From Metellina segmentata (lineage: Eukaryota > Arthropoda > Arachnida > Araneae > Tetragnathidae), in contig OX375878.1 of NCBI GenBank assembly GCA_947359465.1, positions 88,634,377 through 88,698,376 on the forward strand: DNA of 64,000 bases, written 5' to 3'. Numbering within the stretch: position 1 is the first letter of the stretch; each line of letters starts with the position of its first letter. Of this stretch, positions 54,587-64,000 are shown one piece after another. Under the pieces are notes generated by a model. It did no database searches. It was not told the origin of the DNA and saw only the letters and a program-made list of their open reading frames with translations. The position numbers and the translations under genes are program-made.

Positions 54587-56590
54587 ATATCTATAGCCGA
54601 AGTCAAAAGAGAGAGAGGTTAATATAGGAAATATTCATAATTTTCTTGGGTTTCGCCAAACACAAGAAAAGTTATGCCAATTAAAAAGTAGCTCTAAAAA
54701 ATGTCGGCCGTGTTAGGCCATAAAGCTACAGATTAAAATATAATGATATGACTTTAAAACTGTATAAAAGAATTTAAGCTTTTAACACGTGCAGTTTTAA
54801 TTTAAACTTGTTTTTATTGCTGTATGAACTAATTCATATAAAAAAGGTATGTAAATCCTTTTCCTTACTCGTTTCAAAACTCGTTTATCGACCATTTTGT
54901 TTAACTAACTAGTCGTATGAACGGAACGTAGTCCTTATGTGAGGAGTCTGTGCATTCTCATTCATGGACTATTCAATGGCCATATTTTTACTAATAAATA
55001 GCTAATTTGAACATCAAGCCTTCAAATCCTCTTCCTACTTATGAGTGCGTCCATGAACGAAACGCAATTATAGTGTTTTTTTTCCTTCTCAAATCTGTTC
55101 CCCACATTCTGAATAAAATAACATTCACCGTACACACTGACTGCAAAGAACCTGACTTTATACTTTTAACCTGAGTATAATACCCTGACTGCCAATGAGT
55201 GCAGTAATATAAGGTTTGATTAAAGTAATATTGATGGATGTTAAAGATTTTCTGTGAAGAAACAAATGCATTTTTCACATCTTGGTTATATGAGCCATTT
55301 ACTCTATTGAAGTAGTGTCAGATGGTTAAACATTGTTAAGGGGCGGAATGTTTGGAAATTTAAATATGAAAATTAAGAAATTGAATTGAAAAGTATTGTT
55401 CCTCAGAATTATATTGCATTTTATTAAGCTACCGTTTCTTTTTCTCTATTACTATTATTTGAAACAATCATTGATATGATATTTTCATACATGTTACGCT
55501 TTAAATTTTTAATGATAATAAGTGTTACATTTCCAAGTGAGCATGTGTTAGTTTTGTAACAATCAACAGCAAGAAGTGTCAAGCCTTGTATAATATTTTA
55601 ATTTTTGCTGTAATATAATTCCAAAAAAGTTTATACTTTTTTGAAAAAAATTCAGTTTTTTTGAAATGAGGTTGAATCTTACAATGTAACTTCCTAATTT
55701 ATACCAGGATTCAGTGCTGCCATCTAGTTTGCTTTTGTGAAACGAATTATAAAACGTTTAAATCGAATTATTTTATGAATAAAAAAACTTCTTAATTCAG
55801 CCTATGGACTTCCAGAACAGAATCTCTCAATTTTAGATTTTATGCTTTCGTGCTGCCATCTAGTTTGCAAGTCCGAAATGAGTTTTAGTTATCTTAAATC
55901 GGTTTTCTTTATGAAAGAAGAAATTCATATTTTTGAGGAATAAGACAAGAAATCAATTCCACCTTATCCGCTACATTTAAAAAATAATGAAATTATTACA
56001 AGATAAATAAATTCAATTAAGTTTTTTCAAGCATACAGCTTTTAATAAACATTTATTTTTATTGATCCCTTATACAAGACTAATATCCACTCAATTGATA
56101 ATGTCTTTTCTATACATAAAACTCTAAAGATTGCTAAATAACTCCATTAAAATCAGTGCGCTTCATTTCGACAAAATGAAATTACTTTCTTTTTCATGTA
56201 CTATTAAACAGAATTACTCTATTACTCCCTGCATTACTTGGCGGTCAGCTTGTCCGCAGGCTGGATAAATACACTCCTAACTGGTCCCATCCTGTCGGCC
56301 ATTTTTTCTAAATGAGGGCACACGCGTCCTACAATTTTTTAAAGTGGGTTGTATTGCAAAAAAATTCAGGTAGAAGCTGCATGCTCAAATTCAGAAGCTG
56401 AAATTCAAAACTACAACAAGCTTCAACTTAGAAGATGAAAATCAAAATTACAACAGGTTACAATTTAGAAGCTGAAATTCAAAGCTATAAAACCCAGCAA
56501 GACATTTCGCTCACTCCTTTAAACAAAGTCATATCTAAAAAAACGTGATTTTTCAGGAAAGTGATTTCAAAGTTCAAAAGTAGAATAAAA
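54587..56590. other. No gene seen; one direct repeat
   Basis: GTGCTGCCATCTAGTTTGC occurs at 55714 and 55850 (about 136 bp apart) with partly similar following sequence, and inverted at about 43148. The phrase AGAAGCTGAAATTCAAA(A/G)CTA is repeated at 56393-56485. The rest is AT-rich. Confidence 0.5.
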
Positions 56591-57210
56591 TGTATCTGTA
56601 CTGTTATAAAAGAAAGTGTTTGTTTGTTTCGGGTCGCAAAATTCTGACCATTCTATGGCACTTACAGCAATGAGATTTGGCACATAGGTAGTCTGAATTA
56701 TTTGCAATTTTTGGGTCGCGGCAAATTTTAAAATTCAATCTAGAAGATTTTAAAATTAATTTCATAGTTTTATTCTCCCTCGGTTTTTTAAACAAGGATA
56801 ACTTTTTCTACTCATGCGACCTTGCTGTCAGCGTTTGGAATCATGCCAAGTTTTTTTCATCCGCTAAACGCGGATACATTTTTTTTTCCGCTTTGATTTT
56901 GCGCGATTGATTTCCCAGTCAGACGATAAATCTTTTAACGGAAGTCAAAGTTCTTTTTTCTATCTCCTAGACGGTAAAAGATAGAGTAAAAATTTCAACG
57001 GATTTGAAATCTGCGGAAAATTTCAGTTTAGAACGATATCTAAAAATACGATTTTCTTTAAGTAAATAATTTTTTAATTGGATACATCTTCAACGGATTT
57101 GAAATCTGCGGAAAATTTTATACACCAGCTTATACATTACATCGCGGCGTTGCCCGTGGTGTTGGTTTGCGGAATAAACAAACACCACGGGCACGGGCAT
57201 CGCCGGGATA
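56591..57210 (+). mobile_element. Helitron-like repeat, family 2 (plus), about full length
   Basis: TCTGTACTGTTATAAAAGAA after A at the 5' side, GGCACTTACAGCAATGAG, ATTTGGCACATAGGTAGTC, two GATTTGAAATCTGCGGAAAA blocks, and CACGGGCACGGGCATCGCCG near the 3' side, ending near GGATAG then T (CTAG expected). A family 1 copy starts 15 bp downstream. Non-coding. Confidence 0.55.
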
Positions 57211-57224
57211 GTTATAAATAAATA

Positions 57225-57867
57225 CTAGGGGGCCCGCCCCCTGCTCGCTAACGCTCGCCAACCCCAGGAGGATTGCTTCGCAATCCTCATTTGTTCCTTA
57301 TGCTCGCTTCTCTCGCATCAATGAAGACATGTGTCCTAGCAGAAGAAATTGTTTACAAAATATGATATTCCACAAAAATATTTTTCAAAGCTAAATTTTT
57401 TTGCTGTTTTTCAGAAAAGATATATAAAGTACCTATAGAATCAGAATTCAAATGAAAACTTTGAGAGCAAATTTTGACTCGAAATGTGATCGCTTATTTG
57501 GAAATTGAATACCCAGCATGTTGTTTGTGTGTACATTTACCCCTGCACTCGAGCCACCCACGCTTTTTCATTGAGTTTGTTGTCGAAAGTTGTAGTGCAA
57601 GCGTCTTGTTGAACTATAATTGTTGACCCTGAAAAGGATCTTTTTTTAAATGTCCCTGAAAAGATCCTCCGCTTTATTTGATTTCTATTATTAACTGCAC
57701 AGCTCGACTAAAATTCATTTTTTTTCAATAAAATTTCATCCAATAACGCTATAAATTCAATTGAAGCGCGAGGCATCGTGATAAACTAACAATCGTACAA
57801 TGTTGCCAAAACGCGATAACAAATAACGTCTTTTTTGGGTGCCACGTAAGAGAAATATATATATAGA
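57225..57867 (-). mobile_element. Helitron-like non-autonomous element, family 1 (copy 4), 643 bp
   Basis: Full-length. On the minus strand it begins TCTATATATATATTTCTC after A and ends GGGGGCGGGCCCCCTAG then T. Internal order is identical to the copies at 23450 and 27801. The 3' hairpin stem GGGGGC/GCCCCC directly abuts the CTAG. Confidence 0.68.
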
Positions 57868-58097
57868 TTACTTCTGCTCTCTAGCGGTTAAATATTGAGC
57901 GGTGTTGCGATATTTCGGGGATATACTACACTTTCAGGGCATTCTGAAAACAGGCATAACTAAATACCGCCGATTTTTGAGATATGACTTTGTTGATATG
58001 AGTGAACGATTTATTAAAACTGCATATATGCACGACACCAACTGCACTGACGAAATCTGTTCAGAAAACTAATATTACTGTTTTTCAAAATCAGAAT
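57868..58097. other. No gene seen
   Basis: Unique-looking spacer. Confidence 0.35.
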
Positions 58098-58410
58098 GGG
58101 GGCGCGGTAGACCAGTTGGCAGAGTAACGGATTTGCGAGCTGAGGGTTGAGGGTTCAAAACTCAATTCAACCGAAGACTCGTTTAAGTGGAGGCTGGTGC
58201 ATCTTCAATCTGTCGTAGCTGAAAGTCCTCACGTTGGTGTGGTGTGGAAATTTGGATAGGTGGGGTGCCAACTCAGGTATTGTTTCGTCATCTGACTGTC
58301 GTTCAAAATTGCTTGGCGTTGTCCGTGGATCTCACCTTTCTTGATTAATCCCGGACCGTCACCAAGAGCCCGCTGTGTTGCTCTATATAGTGTGACGTTA
58401 ACTAACTACC
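58098..58410 (+). mobile_element. tRNA-derived SINE, type B, full length
   Basis: Head GGGGCGCGGTAGACCAGTTG, box B GAGGGTTCAAAACTC, CGAAGACTCGTTTAAGTGGA, body, 3' block (CCCGGACCGTCACCAAGAGC, CGCTGTGTTGCTC) and tail GTGACGTTAACTAACTACC. Confidence 0.87.
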
Positions 58411-58428
58411 CTCCACTTGTGTTTTTGC

Positions 58429-58572
58429 GGTAGTGAGGTCGTCTCGTTGTCGTGGTGTGGAAATTCGAAGAGTGGTGTCAGTTCAGGTGTGTTGATCTCG
58501 TTATCTGAGTGGTTCAAAATTACGAGGTGATGTCCTCGTATATCCTTTGGGGTAGATTTCTTTAGCCCTTCA
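58429..58572 (+). mobile_element. SINE type B, internal fragment
   Basis: GTGGTGTGGAAATTCGAAGA, CAGTTCAGGTGTG, CTCGTTATCTGAGTGGTTCA, AAATTACGAGGTGATGTCC. It follows directly on the full copy at 58098, so a second partial unit lies head-to-tail. Confidence 0.75.
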
Positions 58573-58651
58573 TGCTGCTTAATGAAATACCTTTTGGAGA
58601 GTGCGCATTGAAAATCGTGAATCCTCGCTAAGAGCAGACGATGCACGTATC

Positions 58652-58707
58652 TTTCTCTCGCGGCGCAAGTTTGCTATGCGCATGCGCGAAGCACGAAGCG
58701 AGAGAAA
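58652..58707. repeat. CG-rich inverted repeat
   Basis: Arms TTTCTCTCGC (58652-58661) and GCGAGAGAAA (58698-58707) enclose the palindrome GCGCATGCGC. It is unusually CG-dense for this window. Confidence 0.8.
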
Positions 58708-58884
58708 ATATTATTTCTGCTTAACTTTACTTTTCGGTTGTTGTTCGTCTTGTCAAATAAATTATTATGTTGTGATTTTTGGAATATTAATTCCACACCA
58801 CCGAACACTACAATCTCACTACCACACTAGAGTTCCAATTCCGGTTGAAGATAAAATCAAAATTGCCCCAAAAATTATTCCGTG

Positions 58885-59400
58885 TAAAACATTAAATATT
58901 AAACATTAAACTATTAAACATTAAAATATTAAACATTAAAACATTAAATAGTAAACTATTAAACATTAAAATATTAAACATTAAAACTTTAAATAGTAAT
59001 ATATTAAACATTAAAACTTTAAACAGTAAAATACTAAACATTAAAACTTTAAATAGTAAAATATTAAACATTAAAATATTAAACACTAAAATATTGAATG
59101 TTAAACATTAAGCTATTAATCATTAAAATATTAAACACTAAGTTATTAATCATTAAACTACTAAGCACATCAAACTATTAAACGCATTAAACTTTAAACA
59201 CACATATTAAACTATTAAACATTAAACTATTAAACACATAAACTATTAAACATTACAAATTTAAACACACATTAAAATATTACATATTAAATTATTAAAC
59301 ACATTAAAATATTAAACAATAAAATATTAAAATTTAAAATAACTAAAATTTTGATATTAAAAATTAAAATGCTAAACAGCAAATTATTAAAATGAAAATA
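58885..59400. repeat. AT-rich minisatellite based on ATTAAA/ACATTAAA
   Basis: About 500 bp of short units such as TATTAAACATTAAAACTTTA and AATAGTAAAATATTAAACA, gradually degenerating to the right. It creates a spurious MFNILLFKVL repeat ORF on the minus strand. Confidence 0.92.
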
Positions 59401-61144
59401 AACATTATCACAACTTATCCCCAGTTATTTTGAGCTAGAAACAAAGAATTGATTTTACAGGACACTAACCCTTGAGCGGTCTAACAAAAACTAACGGTAC
59501 TAAATATGATTGGAAGGAAGTATAATCTATTACGTAATGTGATAATATAAAATGGATAGCGTGTGATTTAACACAAAGTCCGGAAGGTAACATATAGATC
59601 CAGGATGTTTCTAGACGTTGCTGAACAATTTGGAAGGATGATGGCGAGGTCTACTCTTGATAATTAAATAAATGTCAATAATATTTCAATCCATAGTTAA
59701 ATTTTTGATAGTTTCATTGTTGGTTAGAAGAAAAATACACGTTTACATCATTATTTCAGAAACAGAAATTAATTAGCATGATATTAAAAACAAAACCGAC
59801 AACAAATTAGGAAAATTATGGCTTACTAGGCCGTGTGAACTCAGAAATATTTACTTAAATTGCCATTCAAACACGTTTGGCTTTCGGTTAGATAGAAATT
59901 AAAGATTTTGTCTGAAGTAATTTAAGTTTTAAATTTTAGTACCGTAATTCATTGTTTAATAGGATTTTTGGTCAGTTTACGGATAATATATCTTTTGTTC
60001 TGTAGAATTTTGAAACTTAATTTTGTTTTGTTTTTAGGATACGGTTTCTTATTTTAATTTTGACAGTAAAAGAAAAAACTTTTTTTATTATTATTTGAAA
60101 ACACAAGTATAATGTATACAAACACATATGTGTTTTTAAGTTTGTATAAATTACAATTTTTTTTATTATACCTCTGGCAATAATACAAAATCTTTAAAGT
60201 AATTTTTCTTGTTTTTATTTTTTCACATACTATGACGAGTTTCAAATGCTTTGGATTTTTTACAAATGCTTTCCTTATCACCTGATATTATATCTTTGTT
60301 CGCATTAATTATAGCAATGAAATTAAGGTAAGGTTTTTAGTAAAATGAATAGATAATTTTTTAGAAAAGTTAACTTTTGTGAAAATCCTTGATTGTGATT
60401 TTTAGAGAAGTTTTAGTACAGAATTTTTTATTCAAGAAATCTTTGAGGTATCTGAAATCCCATCCTTAGAAGCTAAAATAATGTTTTTATGAGTATAGAA
60501 AAATATATCGAGTCAAAATATTATAAACTAAACAAAGAGTAGAATTTTAAAAATCGCTAAAAAATAAATTGTTAAAAAAAAAAATAATTAAATTTAAAAT
60601 TTCGAATTTAAATTTTGCATTCTGAACAATTGTTAAATAGATACATTGAAATGAATTAAAAAGAAAAACAATATCAATTTAATTATACGTGCGAAATTAG
60701 CTCTTTAGGTGCCAGTCCATTTGCAACTAAAGAAAGTGGGAAATTGATTATCTCATTCTTTTTACAAATAAGTTTTAGTATCAGCAATACGAGTTTAAGC
60801 GACAAAATCAATCTGTTACTTATTTATGTATTGATGATGAATAAAGATGCAAAGAGAAAGTAATTGTAAAAAGAAAATAATTATTACCAAGTTGAGAAAT
60901 AGATAAAGATGGCTCAACAAAGCAACTATACTAACAATATAGATAGCTATTACAAAAGAAAACATCAAACATTTCAAGAAAAAAATGACAGCTGAATAAT
61001 GCAGACATAACCAGAATGTTTTGTAGGTTAAAAGGAAAGCATAAATCCTGCAAACAAACAGAAATGCATGAGAAAATGTTTTGTAGTTGAAATATAAAAG
61101 GGTAAAATATGATCAAAGATATATGAAATTAGCCTTCTTTCCTG
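59401..61144. other. No gene seen
   Basis: Very AT-rich with poly-A and poly-T runs. Short frames only. Confidence 0.4.
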
Positions 61145-61774
61145 ATGGAACAAGGCTGTTTTTCTCTACGTAAAAAGAATGAAAGTGTTTGTTTGTGTGG
61201 GGGCCGCAAAATGCTGACGATTCTATGGCACTTACAGCAATGAGATTTGGCACACAGGTAGTCCAAATTATTTGCAATTTTTGGGTCGCGGCGAATTTTA
61301 AAATTCGATCTAGAAGATTTTTTAAATGAATTTCATAGTTTATTCTCCATTTGTTTTTCAAACGCGGATAACTTTTTCTACTCATGCGATCTTGCAGTCA
61401 GGGTTTGGAATCATGTCAAGTTTTTTTTTCAACCGTAGAACCAACACCCAGAACGCGGAGAAAATTATTATTTTTCGTTTCCGTTTTGATTTTGCGCGGA
61501 GAAATGTTTATCCAGACAGACGATAAATCTTTTAATTATAGTCACACTTATTTTTTATATCTCCTAGACCGTTAAATATAGAGTAAAAATTTCAACGGAT
61601 TTGATATCTGCGGAAAATTTCAGTTTTAATTGATAACTAAAAATATGATTTTCTCTTAATAAATAATTTTTTAATTGAATATATCTTCAACAGATTTGAA
61701 ATCTGCGGAAAATTTTATATCAGCTTAATACTTTACATCACGGGCACGGGCCGCGCCGTGCTAGCCACGCAGTG
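61145..61774 (+). mobile_element. Helitron-like repeat, family 2 (plus)
   Basis: AGAATGAAAGTGTTTGTTTG, GGCACTTACAGCAATGAG, ATTTGGCACACAGGTAGTCC, GAATTTTAAAATTCGATC, GATTTGATATCTGCGGAAAA, CAGCTTAATACTTTACATCA, then CACGGGCCGCGCCGTGCTAG. It provides the empty site for the TTAA element at 48305. Confidence 0.55.
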
Positions 61775-61851
61775 TTTATTGTAATTGCAGATTATAATAT
61801 TTGGGTTTGGCTTGAAAAAAAAATAGAAATATTTAAAGAAAATAATTTTAA

Positions 61852-62045
61852 GGTGGAGTGGTCGTTCACGGTAAGACGTTTGTCGCCAACTAATTTTTGT
61901 CGCCAAATCAAGATGGCGGCCGAATTCCGTAACAGCAGATAGGGTTTCCATAACAAAAACGGCAGATGTGAAGAAAATCCGGCAAAGGTGAAGGTTACCA
62001 TATTTGGCGACAAATCGTCTTCTTACCGTGAACGACCACTCCACC
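61852..62045. mobile_element. 194-bp foldback-type MITE with perfect 8-bp TSD
   Basis: GGTGGAGTGGTCGTTCACGG at the left and its exact inverse at the right, extending into GTAAGA and TTTGTCGCCAA, give inverted arms of about 40 bp. Direct repeats AATTTTAA at 61844-61851 and 62046-62053 are identical. An 8-bp duplication fits hAT, P or Merlin-type transposases; the GG start does not decide among them. Confidence 0.88.
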
Positions 62046-62381
62046 AATTTTAATTTTGATGTCAACGTTTAAGAATTGAGACATTTCTTACGAAATCGAC
62101 TGAGATTCACGGATACTTTACGTGTAATGAGTGTTTCTGTTGGTAGTCTTTCGATGTTTGTACTTCTAATGTCTCAACTTTTTTCATAATGCATCAGTTG
62201 GCCGTTGAATAAAGATCTGACTTACTTTACGTTTTCAGTTAACAGATTTACTTAACTATAACTGGTTTCTGTGTCTAAATAAGTATATTCTGTTAAATTT
62301 GGTTACATTATATCTGGTTTCGTCTGTCTCTTTTTTTTTTCAAAAAGTGACTTACACCACTGTAACTTTAAGCCATCCATA

Positions 62382-62630
62382 TGAGGCGTTCAGAACTAGA
62401 GTGAATCGAGACCACTTTCTGGACAATCTCTGATAATCAAACACCCGAACTTCTTTAAGTTGAATCTTTTTATTGCATCTTTGTATCAAGTTCCCAGTTG
62501 CATTGGTTCCCGAAATTGGCAGAAGAAAAGTCCGACGAATAGGAAAAGTAGACACGAGAAGAAACTTTAACTCGATGTATCTCAAAATGTTATAAAATGG
62601 AATTGATACACTCTAGTTCTAAACGCCTCA
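62382..62630. mobile_element. 249-bp MITE with TA TSD
   Basis: TGAGGCGTTCAGAACTAGAG at the left is inverted at the right with one mismatch. TA flanks at 62380-62381 and 62631-62632. Consistent with a Tc1/mariner-mobilised MITE. The interior is non-coding. Confidence 0.8.
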
Positions 62631-62689
62631 TACACTGAACTACTAAAAAATGATACACCAGTTCAATACTTAGTACCCACAAGAGCGTA

Positions 62690-64000
62690 GAACTGCAGAT
62701 ATACTACGGGGCATAGATTACATGAGCTTGCAGAAGTATTCCTGTGGGCATTGAACGCCATACTTCTTGCAAAGCGGTCCACACTTCTGTTGTATCCGAG
62801 GTGTAGGATTTTTAGGCTCCACAACGCGTTAAGGGTACATCTTCATGGACATAGAGATGTATTTGCCTAGCGGCATTTAGTACAGGTATCATCTCTTAAT
62901 AAAAGTTTGTCCCTCTATGAGCATCCAGCACTATGTGCTTTCAAGCAGAATGATGTCCACGATCATTCACTACAATGAACTTCCTGTACTTACCGTAGTT
63001 ACCTGTCCAGCCAAAGAGGAGTGCACTTTAGCTTTGGGAAGAGGCGTCATCGTTTTGATCACAGGTCTGCCCAAGCCAATGAGGGCTTGGAAACACTCGG
63101 GGTGTTTGGAAAGATCGCTGGGAGTTTTCTTAAGGAAGTGGAGCCCATTTCTGAGGCGGCCGACAAGTCTGCAGTGTAGGATATAATGAGCGAATCTCCA
63201 AGGCTCTCCAGATGTGTTCAATAACAGTGAGATCTGGAGACTTAGGTGGAAATGGTTGGATCCCGAACTCAAATGAGTGTTACTCTAACCATTATTTTTC
63301 GTGTCCAGACTTTTGTGGCATCACATCGTCCTGTTGAAAGAGGCCAAACCCATAAGAATGTAGGTATTTTAATTAACGCCACACTGTAGCAACAAACGGG
63401 AAATTGGTGATGATTTGGGATCAAACCCGAAGAGAAAGACACGTTTTTGTGTACGAGGGCAACACCACATCATTTTTAATCACGGTCAGATGTCGAGGTC
63501 ACACCTGAACTGGTACCACACTCTCCGAGCTTCCACACCACGACAACGCTAGGATATTTGGGGAAACGACAAATTAAACGTGCCCCAGCCCATTTGTACA
63601 CGGCGATTGTTGGTTGGATTCAAACTTCCAACCCTCCAGTTGTAAATCCATTACTCTTCCAAACTTGCCCCAACCCCCATCGGGATGAACGCAGGATATG
63701 AACAGGTTCAACTTGTCAGAAAGGATGCACTCATCTGACAGAGTTGTTTGTAGACGTACCAAGGGCTACATTGAATTCCAACTATAAAAATCCCGTACCA
63801 ATGCGGAGTTAGCATCAACCTGTACTATCCATTTTACCATGCAGGGATTCATGATTTCATGGGTTTTATCCACACACGAATTCTTCCGTCTGCTTGAAAC
63901 AGTAGGAAACCCTACTCATCAGATGATGCTACTCTTTCTCAGTCATCAAGTATTCGGCGGTGGTGTTACCGAGCTCAGGTGAGGCGCATAGCTATGTGTC
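62690..64000 (-). pseudogene. Decayed Tc1-like transposase, split by a SINE and cut by the window edge
   Basis: Minus strand, from the right edge. SSDE, a stop and GFLLFQADGRIRVWIKP (about 63865-63925) carry the first catalytic D. After the SINE at 63360-63678, FQQD (about 63335) follows, then, in one frame with two stops, FPPKSPDLTVIEHIWRALE (about 63205-63255) with the E. A C-terminal-like VWTALQEVW segment lies at about 62770-62795. The LFQ.DGRIRVW..P motif marks a Tc1 group distinct from the copies at 33305 and 53327. About 400 bp between the E motif and the C-terminal-like segment are unexplained. The N-terminal part lies beyond position 64000. Confidence 0.78.
63360..63678 (-). mobile_element. 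tRNA-derived SINE, type B, nested in a Tc1 pseudogene
   Basis: Minus strand: degenerate head (GGGTTGGGGCAAGTTTGGAA, box B GAAGTTTGAATCC), body (GGAAGCTCGGAGAGTGTGG, GTGACCTCGACATCTGACCG) and tail GTTAATTAAAATACCTAC. It separates the first and second catalytic motifs of the surrounding transposase. Confidence 0.85.

Noticed and set aside
58892..59086. Open frame with repeated MFNILLFKVL
   Set aside because: Low-complexity translation of the ATTAAA minisatellite.

Overview
This 64 kb window is repeat-rich, AT-rich eukaryotic DNA with no intact gene. It is a layered graveyard of transposable elements. The elements present are CR1-like LINE 3' ends, an RNase H-bearing LINE remnant, several Tc1/mariner lineages, a Tigger-like element, hAT elements, piggyBac-like TTAA MITEs, Helitron-like elements and many tRNA-derived SINEs. 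Together with (AG)n microsatellites this points to a metazoan, most likely an arthropod. The RNase H tail and the DUF4817-type and DD34E transposases resemble families I associate with chelicerate (spider) genomes. That assignment is inference from memory and was not searched.

Layout. 0.4-0.9 kb: a 468-bp hAT MITE with a perfect 8-bp target duplication. 3.7-5.8 kb: a CR1-like LINE end, a TTAA MITE and a SINE. 7.1 kb: a long (AG)n tract. 8.7-14.6 kb: SINEs of several kinds (one a tandem dimer), another TTAA MITE and minisatellites. 15.5-16.7 kb: Helitron-like material. 18.0-22.2 kb: a LINE end, TTAA-MITE repeats and a decayed DD41D-type mariner lying between hAT-like ends. 23.4-28.7 kb: three Helitron-like copies, a large hairpin and one candidate host exon (minus strand, 25678-25920). 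29.2-30.1 kb: a Tigger-like element with five exact 72-bp coding repeats. 33.2-34.9 kb: a nearly complete Tc1 element carrying a SINE. 36.6-38.8 kb: eighteen 117-bp satellite monomers enclosed by the two ends of a TTAA MITE. 40-45 kb: SINEs, an RNase H remnant, a Tc1 fragment and a SINE-end-derived tandem repeat. 47.5-49.1 kb: a repeat interrupted by a TTAA-flanked element. 51.5-54.6 kb: a Tc1 fragment, a second hAT with a transposase tail, a 158-bp duplication and a second Tc1. 56.6-64 kb: Helitron-like copies, SINEs, two MITEs and a decayed Tc1 running off the right edge.

No operon-like cooperation exists here. The relationships are stratigraphic: who inserted into whom and what was later amplified. 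The most interesting signal is the 36.6-38.8 kb array. The core of a small piggyBac-like MITE has been tandemly amplified into a satellite with exact 117-bp monomers and a 7-monomer (819-bp) higher-order repeat, and both MITE ends are still recognisable at its borders.
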